Part shown: positions 8,053 through 13,971 of the stretch, piece after piece
Layout of the letters: each line of letters starts with the position of its first letter
Position numbering within the stretch: position 1 is the stretch's first letter
Source of the DNA: Stramenopiles sp. TOSAG23-3
Lineage: Eukaryota; Sar
Reading direction: 5' to 3'
DNA length: 14,920 bases
Assembly (NCBI GenBank): GCA_900128585.1
Contig: LT642540.1
Span: forward strand, 1 to 14,920
The notes under the pieces: generated by a model
Databases searched by the model: none
What the model saw: the letters and a program-made list of their open reading frames with translations, nothing else
Told to the model about the DNA's origin: nothing
Program-made: the position numbers and the translations under genes

Positions 8053-8095
8053 CGAAGATTCTTTTTCTGAATTAATTAATCGAAGATTCTTTCGC
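8053..8095. promoter_or_regulatory. Heat-shock-element-like GAA/TTC clusters
   Basis: At 8053-8072 the sequence divides into five-base units cGAAg, aTTCt, tTTTc, tGAAt, so three of four fit the alternating nGAAn/nTTCn pattern bound by heat-shock factors. A second cluster at 8081-8095 reads cGAAg, aTTCt, tTCGc. They lie about 320-360 bases upstream of the phosphatase ATG. The A+T-rich context makes chance matches common, so this is a weak candidate. Confidence 0.18.
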
Positions 8096-8122
8096 CAACG
8101 ACAACAACCAACAGGACATAGC

Positions 8123-8191
8123 ATACGATATTTTTATTGAATCTTTCATCGAAGATGATTATTATTTGTATACGATATTTTTATTGAATCT
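8123..8191 (+). repeat. 22-base direct repeat, two copies
   Basis: ATACGATATTTTTATTGAATCT occurs at 8123-8144 and 8170-8191, a 47-base period, identical in both copies. The bases between differ from the unit. Confidence 0.85.
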
Positions 8192-8413
8192 GTTGTCAAC
8201 GTAGTAGTGGTGATGACGCAACAACGTATTACGTTCTATATCATTTTACAGTTGGTAAAGGGATTGAAAGTCATTTTATGTTGCATTACCGAGGAAAGAT
8301 TGATACTTCAGTGCTTGAATTGTTTGGCTTACCCAATGCACAATATTTGACAAGCTGCGTGCAACTGATACCGTTTCAACGCTTTTTCTGACCGCTTGCG
8401 TATTGCATTTACA

Positions 8414-10102
8414 ATGCCTGACTTGCGTCCCCGCCTTTCATCGCAGGCGACCAAAATGGTGGGTGGAAAATTCGTCAGTCCCCAGGGATATGAGCGTCTT
8501 CCCCAACCAATGGAATCCAATGATGTCGCAATTGAAGTTACGTCTGAAACTGAACAATTAGTTGGATGTAAAAAGGACAATGGTAAGAAAAAGGGAAAAG
8601 GTGGGGCAATACGTCGCTGTTGCAACCTGTTATGCATCGGAATTGTTGCCGGATATATGATCTTTATCTTCTCTGTTCAAACAATTTGGAACGACTGGTT
8701 TGCATCACCAACATCCCCGAAAGGCATCCACCTTAGTTTTGGTGAAGATGCCCATGCTCAAGTGACTATAGCGTGGAGAACTAGTGCCCCAGTGAAACTT
8801 CCCACGGTTGTCCTTTATTGTGATGACCTTAGCCACACTGTCGAAGACTCTGCGGTTGGGACGTCGGTCCAACTGCATGACTACGACAACGCTGCAGTCT
8901 TTTCTGTGCCAATGTTACCGTTCTTTACACTCCTTGCCCCGACCCGCTTCTTTCACAAAGTTTCGTTGACATCACTGAAGCCTGGTAAAACATATTCGTA
9001 TGCTGTGATGGACGGCGAAAACCCAACAAATTGGGCCAGGTTTCGGGTCCCAGCGAAAAACGAGAAGAGAAAATTTGTGGTGTACGGGGATTTCGGATTT
9101 CACAACGCTCAAAGTATTCCGCACTTGAACAGAGAAGTGTATGAAACGTCCCAAGGGGGAGCAAAGCCCGTTGACGCTATTCTTCATGTTGGTGATATAG
9201 GGTATGATCTTCATGACAGAGCTGGAAAGATTGCCGACTGGTTCCTCCAGCTAATACAGCCCCTTGCGTCCAGAATTCCTTATATGGTATGCCCCGGAAA
9301 CCATGAGATGCACAACAATTTTTCCGAGTACAAAACCCGATTTCCAATGCCGGGAAATTCAGATGGGCAGTACTACAGCTGGAAAATTGGCCTTGTCAAA
9401 ATTATTAGTTTCTCTACGGAGTTGTACTTCTACAAAGAGGATTCACCTAGAGTGCTGGCACAGCTCAACTGGCTTCGAAAAGAGCTGCAATATGCAAACG
9501 CCCCAGAAAACCGTACCAAACAACCGTGGGTAATCACAATGGCACACAGGCCAATGTACTGCTCCTCGGGCGACCCGTGCAGGCTTCCTTCGTCCAAAGT
9601 TCGGGAAATGTTCGAGTCTTTGCTGTTTGTAAACAAAGTGGACTTGGCATTCTTTGGGCATGAACATGATTATGAACGCATGTACCCAACGTATAACATG
9701 GAAGTAGACCGCGCGTCTGTTGTCAGTGAGAATCATTACCACAATGCCAACTACCCAACACAGATTATTACAGGAGCGGCCGGGTGCCCAGAAAAATTAC
9801 AGGGTACGGTAAAAGTGCGGTCAATGTCTGCCGTGCGTGTGTCAAAGTACGGTTATGGACATTTGATAGTAATGAATAGCACACACATGAAGTGGGAGCA
9901 ATACTCTACAGAACCTATCTCATACCCTGCCTTGCTTCAATTTGAAGCAGCAAACGAATGGTTGAACTATTTTAATTCGGCCGAGCAGCAATTCGACAAC
10001 GAGCGCATCATTGCCTCATCATCAAATCAAAAGAAGCTTGAGGACGAGCTTTGGATTACAAAATCTCCGCAGAAAGACATTGTCTCCCTAAAACGACAGT
10101 AA
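8414..10102 (+). CDS. Plant-type purple acid phosphatase (FN3-like plus metallophosphoesterase), signal-anchored
   Basis: Phosphomonoesterase of the plant/fungal high-molecular-weight purple acid phosphatase group. Numbered from the ATG at 8414 (562 aa; the frame opens at a TTG 18 bases earlier, behind a TGA), a basic cytosolic tail with a KKKGKGG-type stretch precedes a membrane helix at about 69-92. An N-terminal FN3-like domain follows (about 100-212). The catalytic domain has every expected ligand: D226 (GDFG), D261 and Y264 (GDIGYD), N296-H297 (GNHE), H378 (AHRP), and H416 and H418 (GHEH). The positive-inside rule places the enzyme outside the cytosol or in a lumen as a type II protein; most plant homologues are secreted with a cleavable signal instead. 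A C-terminal extension beyond about 500 is charged and lineage-specific. It is only distantly related to the other phosphatase in the window, so the two are not a tandem duplication. Confidence 0.94.
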   Translation: MPDLRPRLSSQATKMVGGKFVSPQGYERLPQPMESNDVAIEVTSETEQLVGCKKDNGKKKGKGGAIRRCCNLLCIGIVAGYMIFIFSVQTIWNDWFASPTSPKGIHLSFGEDAHAQVTIAWRTSAPVKLPTVVLYCDDLSHTVEDSAVGTSVQLHDYDNAAVFSVPMLPFFTLLAPTRFFHKVSLTSLKPGKTYSYAVMDGENPTNWARFRVPAKNEKRKFVVYGDFGFHNAQSIPHLNREVYETSQGGAKPVDAILHVGDIGYDLHDRAGKIADWFLQLIQPLASRIPYMVCPGNHEMHNNFSEYKTRFPMPGNSDGQYYSWKIGLVKIISFSTELYFYKEDSPRVLAQLNWLRKELQYANAPENRTKQPWVITMAHRPMYCSSGDPCRLPSSKVREMFESLLFVNKVDLAFFGHEHDYERMYPTYNMEVDRASVVSENHYHNANYPTQIITGAAGCPEKLQGTVKVRSMSAVRVSKYGYGHLIVMNSTHMKWEQYSTEPISYPALLQFEAANEWLNYFNSAEQQFDNERIIASSSNQKKLEDELWITKSPQKDIVSLKRQ

Positions 10103-10677
10103 GAGGAGAGTCATCAAAAACGGTGAACCGAGACGTTCTCGAGTTTTTGAACGAAAAAGAAAAAAGTATGCTCAAAAAAGATGCCCACATCAGTAAGAAA
10201 ATCGTCCGTCAGCATTATAAAGTGTTTAAAGATGGCTATAGATATAATAATTAATTCCACTACAAAAAGAATTTATAAATAATTTTTCTTATTGATTTTC
10301 TTTACCAATAGTATTAATACAAATCATTATATTAATAATCTTCTTCTTCTTCTTCTTTCTTCTTATTCTTCTTTCTTCTTCTTCTTCTTCTTCTTCTTCT
10401 TCTTCTTCTTCTTCTTCTTCTTCTTCTTCTTCTTCTTCCATCTTTCTTCATCTTCTTCTTCTTCTTCTTCTTCTTCTTCTCTTTCTTCTTTTTATATAAA
10501 AAATATACACTCTTGATACTTCCCAATTTTCTTCGTTGGATCGTTGTTTAGAATTTTTTAGATAAGATCTCCAATAGATACCCGCAGATATAAGCTTTCT
10601 ACCAACTTTCACCACCCCAAAAAGTATTCCCAGGTGTTCTCCTTCAAGCGCAGGTTGGCAGATTTCAATTTTTGCTG
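10103..10677. other. Spacer with microsatellite upstream of the oxygenase gene
   Basis: The first 150 bases stay open in another frame (to 10254) with protein-like composition, which could be a shifted phosphatase tail or only 3' UTR. A GTATTAATAC palindrome (10311-10320) and a large TTC microsatellite (10340-10493) follow, then ordinary A+T-rich sequence up to the oxygenase start. No RNA gene is seen. Confidence 0.7.
10340..10493 (+). repeat. TTC/GAA microsatellite
   Basis: The stretch is almost pure TTC on the plus strand. An uninterrupted run of 22 units spans 10373-10438, and a shorter pure run lies at about 10452-10480. The plus strand is nearly all pyrimidine and the minus strand all purine, a composition known to form triplex (H-DNA) structures. 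It ends about 185 bases before the oxygenase ATG. Poly-Phe and poly-Arg/Lys frames across it are artefacts of the repeat. Confidence 0.97.
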
Positions 10678-11889
10678 ATGTCGGCGGTCGCAGTGAGTGC
10701 GGTGTCTGCACCACCCAACAGCACTTCCCCAGGTTTTATTGCCTACGAAGACCTTCTCGACTTACAGAATAACGCAGAGTACACGGAGAAACTCATTCAA
10801 GAAGTTATAAGCAAGCAGAATGTACAGAAAAGCTTTTGGAAAGCATGCAGCGATCCATCCCCTCCGTCGTGCACGTTAGAAGCCATAGCGCTTGAAATTT
10901 TTGAATTCCACACGGGGGGGAAAGACTACGTATTAATTGAAGAGGAAGATGCGGGAAAGTACGAAGGGGAACTGGTCATAGATAACGATTCCAAGCCAAA
11001 CGCCAGCACCGCTGGCAGCGCAAAAAAGAAGAAGAAGAAGAAAAAGAAGGGGTCTAAATCTCAGAAAATGAGAAAGTTAAGGATTGATCGAAACACAAGT
11101 GGGGTGGAGTGGTGGGTGCAGGTTCGTGGACCGGGGCAACCGAAGGGGACGTCCTTGGGGTTCCACTGGGACGAAAATTACGGGGAGGACGACGGAAGCA
11201 GTGGTGTCAAAAGCGGGTCTATTACCGATCGGAACAGGTTGCCATGGCTTGCGACAGTGTCGTACCTTTGCAATCGGGGGGCACCCACTGTGGCGATGCC
11301 CGTCTCGAAATTTCAAGCCGAAGAGCAGCTGCCAGCAGGGGGGCTCGACGGCGAAATCGGCATCAAGGAGGGCTTCGTATCATTCCCAAGCAAAGGGAAA
11401 CACATGGCGTTTAAAGGGCACTGGCTTCACGGGGTCCCAAGCGAGCTGGTAGACGAAGATGGGGCCCCACGAAAGGCTGCCGCGCCAAATGAGGAAACGG
11501 GAGTGGCAGGGGAAGAGACTTATTTGCGTTGTACGTTCTTGGTAAACATATGGATAAACACGGGAGCGCCCAACGAAATCCACGCGAATCAGAACCGTAC
11601 CCCTATTGTAAACAAGTGCAAATACTCAGAAAGTGCAGGCCAACCAAACACTTCATATCTGAAAGGTCAGATCAAACGAGGCGCAGTGAGTGAAATAATA
11701 ACTGATGCCGACACTCCCGTGTGCGGATTTGGGTTCGGTAAGTCAGATAGCGATTCTTTTCAGTTTTGGATGCCTTTGCCAATGCCGGCAATCCACAAAT
11801 GCTGGGACAAAAAGTCTCAACCAAGGAACAATTTTAAGCTTATTTTTTCCGGAGGAGAGGACGCGCCCTGTTTTCTCTGCCGACCGTAG
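10678..11889 (+). CDS. Putative 2-oxoglutarate/Fe(II)-dependent oxygenase
   Basis: The second half has the signature of a double-stranded beta-helix oxygenase. The HxD iron motif is in GFHWDEN (H163, D165), the strand motif LATVSYL with GAPTV follows, the distal iron His is probably H251 in HWLHGVP (H248 is an alternative), and R284 in LRCTFLVNIW is the likely 2-oxoglutarate-binding Arg. An insertion of about 25 residues (257-282) separates the His and Arg. Prolyl-hydroxylase-like proteins of algae and oomycetes share this layout, but the substrate is unknown. Residues 1-110 are not recognised, and a run of nine lysines (116-124) links them to the catalytic part. The last 100 residues are Cys-bearing and novel to me. 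There is no signal peptide or membrane helix, so a cytosolic or nuclear location is likely. The start is the ATG at 10678; the frame opens at a TTG six bases earlier. Length from this ATG is 403 residues. Confidence 0.75.
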   Translation: MSAVAVSAVSAPPNSTSPGFIAYEDLLDLQNNAEYTEKLIQEVISKQNVQKSFWKACSDPSPPSCTLEAIALEIFEFHTGGKDYVLIEEEDAGKYEGELVIDNDSKPNASTAGSAKKKKKKKKKGSKSQKMRKLRIDRNTSGVEWWVQVRGPGQPKGTSLGFHWDENYGEDDGSSGVKSGSITDRNRLPWLATVSYLCNRGAPTVAMPVSKFQAEEQLPAGGLDGEIGIKEGFVSFPSKGKHMAFKGHWLHGVPSELVDEDGAPRKAAAPNEETGVAGEETYLRCTFLVNIWINTGAPNEIHANQNRTPIVNKCKYSESAGQPNTSYLKGQIKRGAVSEIITDADTPVCGFGFGKSDSDSFQFWMPLPMPAIHKCWDKKSQPRNNFKLIFSGGEDAPCFLCRP

Positions 11890-12325
11890 TACTAGTAAAA
11901 TCATAAGAAGAGAAGAAAGGGAGAAAAACTGTATAATAAATATCTGTTTTTTAGAATATAACAAATGTAAAAAAAAAGTTATAAAAAAACTTTTTCTGTT
12001 TTTTTTGTTTTTGTTTTGTTTTTATCAATGATGATCGATGAATGATCGATGATATGATGAATATTTTATTAAAAAAAATGATAAAAAAAGACGACCCAAC
12101 CAAAAAAAAAAAAATAACTCCACCACCCACCACACAGCACATCCACAGCCCACACCAACAAAGCAGCACCAAAATATTAATATACCAAGTAATATATCAT
12201 CAGAGTACTATTATTCAACTATTCTTTAATTACTCTTAAATTTTATGAACAAGTCGTTATAAAATTTAGTCTCTGATTGTATTCATTTTACAATTGGTTT
12301 GAATATTTTATGACAGAATTATTCA
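11890..12325. other. A+T-rich spacer
   Basis: Low-complexity sequence with T and A tracts, a CCAC/CAC-rich patch at about 12118-12155 and a tandem 11-base repeat at 12031-12052. No gene or RNA is recognisable; the frames here are short and of biased composition. Confidence 0.7.
12031..12052 (+). repeat. Tandem 11-base repeat ATGATCGATGA
   Basis: Two perfect head-to-tail copies at 12031-12041 and 12042-12052. Each contains the palindrome ATCGAT, and the flanks contain further partial GATGAT units. Confidence 0.85.
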
Positions 12326-13330
12326 ATGGCCCCATTGAGAAGGGAAAAACGTGGGGCAGACAGTGACGGAAATATTATATACTATAATTATAAACCCGCG
12401 GAAAGCATGAGTGAGAAATTAGAAAGTAAGGAAAGCATGGAAAGCACCATCGAAATGACGTCGCAAGAATCCCCCAACCAGCTTAACATCCATAATGATG
12501 TAGCCCAACTGGAGAAGTTATTGGCGGAGAAACTGGCGAAGTTGGATGAAGAAGACTTGAAGTCGGCGGAGAAACTGGCGAAGTTGGATGAAGAAGACTT
12601 GAATTCGGCGGAGAAACTGGCGAAGTTATTGGCGGAGAATCAGAAATTCGCAGTTCTGTGGATTGAGGCAAGAAGCGACGACTTCTACTCCACGTACAAA
12701 AGTGAATCTAATGACCATGCAATTTTCATGGACGAGATACGTAGAAAATTTGAAGATGATGAAGATGGACGCTATATCGATTTTATGAATTCCACCCTGT
12801 ACAAAATAGGAGGAGACACTAAAGGTATGACCTATAATATCATTATCCAAAAAGGAGTTGACAAAAATCAGGAGCAGCAGAGCAACAATACAGAAAACAC
12901 GAAAACTTCTTGGAAAGAAACGTTTGAAATGTACGCAAAAGACAAAGAAAACGATCGTTCAAGGAGGAATAGAATTTGCTTTTTTATTATTTTTTTTGTC
13001 TCCTTTTTAATTAGTGGCATCATTAATGAAGGGATTGAAGAGCTGGTGATGTGGTTTGATGATATAAACGATTCACCAGCTCACAACATGCTAAGAAATG
13101 GAACGTCAAGGTCCGGGTCGGCATCAACGAACTTGCCAAATGCAGCATCCACCACAGCTTTCGCAAGAACGACAACGCATGTTCCAGTTCCACTGCATAC
13201 GACCAATGTTTCACCAACCACTACAGTTTTAACTGCAGTCTCAAAAACGGTAACCCATTTTCGATCTGTACTGTCCACTACACGATCAACGCACACTGCC
13301 ATTGCAGGAACGACAACTAATGGACAATAA
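12326..13330 (+). CDS. Single-pass membrane protein with coiled-coil minisatellite and Ser/Thr-rich ectodomain, unrecognised
   Basis: This 334-residue protein has no recognisable family. Residues 1-216 are highly charged. Within them, 67-107 carries three 14-residue repeats of the form SAEKLAKLDEEDLK (the third diverges at its end), with leucine spacing that predicts an amphipathic or coiled-coil helix. A strongly hydrophobic segment at 217-234 follows basic residues (RSRRNR), which predicts a cytosolic N-terminus and an external C-terminus. The tail from about 255 to 334 is dominated by Thr, Ser, Ala and Val, mucin-like, with an N-glycosylation sequon at 258-260, and fits a heavily O-glycosylated stalk or cell-surface region. 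No signal peptide is present. The start is the first ATG of the frame. The repeats are exact at DNA level, so length variation between strains is likely. A surface or adhesion role is inference only. Confidence 0.75.
   Translation: MAPLRREKRGADSDGNIIYYNYKPAESMSEKLESKESMESTIEMTSQESPNQLNIHNDVAQLEKLLAEKLAKLDEEDLKSAEKLAKLDEEDLNSAEKLAKLLAENQKFAVLWIEARSDDFYSTYKSESNDHAIFMDEIRRKFEDDEDGRYIDFMNSTLYKIGGDTKGMTYNIIIQKGVDKNQEQQSNNTENTKTSWKETFEMYAKDKENDRSRRNRICFFIIFFVSFLISGIINEGIEELVMWFDDINDSPAHNMLRNGTSRSGSASTNLPNAASTTAFARTTTHVPVPLHTTNVSPTTTVLTAVSKTVTHFRSVLSTTRSTHTAIAGTTTNGQ
12523..12627 (+). repeat. In-frame 42-base coding minisatellite
   Basis: A 42-base unit beginning GGCGGAGAAACTGGCGAAG starts at 12523, 12565 and 12607. 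The first two copies are nearly identical over full length and the third matches for its first half. The string GAAGTTATTGGCGGAGAA occurs both just before the array and at its end, which suggests growth by unequal exchange or slippage. The unit is a multiple of three, so the protein frame is kept. Confidence 0.95.
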
Positions 13331-13586
13331 TCAATATCCCTCCCCGACAAATAGATTAAAATAATAAGAAAATTGGCTGTTATAATGTACTTACTGCGAA
13401 CTGAACTCTACTGGTGTGATAAAATCAAGAAAATGGCTGAGTTATAAAATAAAATAGAAGTAAGAATTCTTATGAATAAAATGTACACATCATAATACTA
13501 ATAAAGTTATCACAAACTATCGCATTTAAAGAGACGCAGACGACTAAATAATTTATATTCTTTCACATCATCATCACGTTAGTTAA

Positions 13587-13655
13587 AATATCTCTCTCTC
13601 TTTCATACGAAGTCGTCAACATTTACGTAAACCATCACTTTTGTTCCTCATCAAA
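13587..13655 (-). repeat. Diverged duplicate of the U-box gene 3' end
   Basis: The plus strand reads a CTCTCTCTTTC run, then an ATTTACGTAAACC-like stretch, then AACCATCACTTTTGTTCCTC and ATCAA. The 3' end of the U-box gene (about 13950-13995) shows the same order: CTCTCTCTTTC, ACATTTAAACC, then AACCATTACTTGTTCCTC and ATCAA. The best block is 13629-13654 against 13972-13995, which includes the stop codon neighbourhood and the last sense codons. It looks like a remnant of a second gene copy or a local duplication. Confidence 0.55.
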
Positions 13656-13719
13656 AAGAATACATACCCTGATCGTAACCCTATTTATAAGGATCTCTCA
13701 TTCTCCCACTCCCCTCCTT

Positions 13720-13753
13720 GGTATTAATACAGGTATTGAATACCGGTACCTGT
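13720..13753. repeat. Nested short palindromes
   Basis: Overlapping inverted repeats: GTATTAATAC (13721-13730), GGTATTGAATACC (13732-13744), TACCGGTA (13741-13748) and the arms ACAGGTA/TACCTGT (13729-13735, 13747-13753). Together they could form a small hairpin or bind a dimeric protein. TACCGGTA also occurs at 424-431. Confidence 0.6.
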
Positions 13754-13865
13754 GCCTACTGGTAAAATATAATAAATAACTAACGCTACTACAGCTGAAC
13801 TAGACGACTATAAAAATATTATTTTGGTTCTATTAGACAGAGGAGTATTATATACTAATTATTAT

Positions 13866-13877
13866 GGGTTAGGGTTA
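13866..13877 (+). repeat. Two telomere-like TTAGGG units
   Basis: GGGTTAGGGTTA holds two units of the TTAGGG type used as the telomere repeat in many eukaryotes, stramenopiles included. Two units are far too few for a telomere; this is at most an interstitial trace or chance. Confidence 0.3.
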
Positions 13878-13906
13878 TTGCTTGCACACAAAAAACACAA
13901 TCTATG

Positions 13907-13971
13907 CATCTCTCTCTTTCTTACATTTGAACTAAACGTAATCGTTATACATCTCTCTCTTTCTTACATTT
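13907..13971 (+). repeat. 22-base direct repeat reaching into the U-box stop codon
   Basis: CATCTCTCTCTTTCTTACATTT (22 bases, written here as the unit) occurs at 13907-13928 and 13950-13971, a 43-base period. Similarity continues on both sides with single mismatches. The second copy supplies part of the U-box gene's TAA (13970-13972). Confidence 0.9.

Larger units (their letters stand above)
7531..8413. other. A+T-rich spacer upstream of the plant-type phosphatase
   Basis: No gene is supported here. The region contains a 12-base palindrome (7889-7900), two heat-shock-element-like clusters of GAA/TTC units (8053-8072, 8081-8095), a 22-base direct repeat (8123-8144, 8170-8191), and single TTAGGG and ATGAATCT occurrences. 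A very short upstream ORF starts at the ATG at 8337 and stops after four codons, ahead of the phosphatase start. Confidence 0.7.
13331..13969. other. Spacer between convergent genes, with duplicated pieces
   Basis: This spacer lies between the 3' ends of the membrane protein (+) and the U-box gene (-). It contains a diverged copy of the U-box gene's 3' end (about 13587-13655), a cluster of short palindromes (13720-13753), the string GGGTTAGGGTTA (13866-13877), and one copy of a 22-base repeat (13907-13928) whose partner overlaps the U-box stop codon. No additional gene is supported. Confidence 0.7.

Noticed and set aside
10292-10526. Frames on both strands rich in Phe/Ser or Lys/Arg
   Set aside because: They are translations of the TTC/GAA microsatellite and have no real protein character.
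11951-12239. Short frames on both strands around the T/A tracts after the oxygenase
   Set aside because: Composition is poly-Phe/Lys/Ile from homopolymers; no start context or family resemblance.
12483-12671. Minus-strand SPP-repeat frame opposite the minisatellite
   Set aside because: Its regular repeats simply mirror the 42-base unit of the plus-strand gene.
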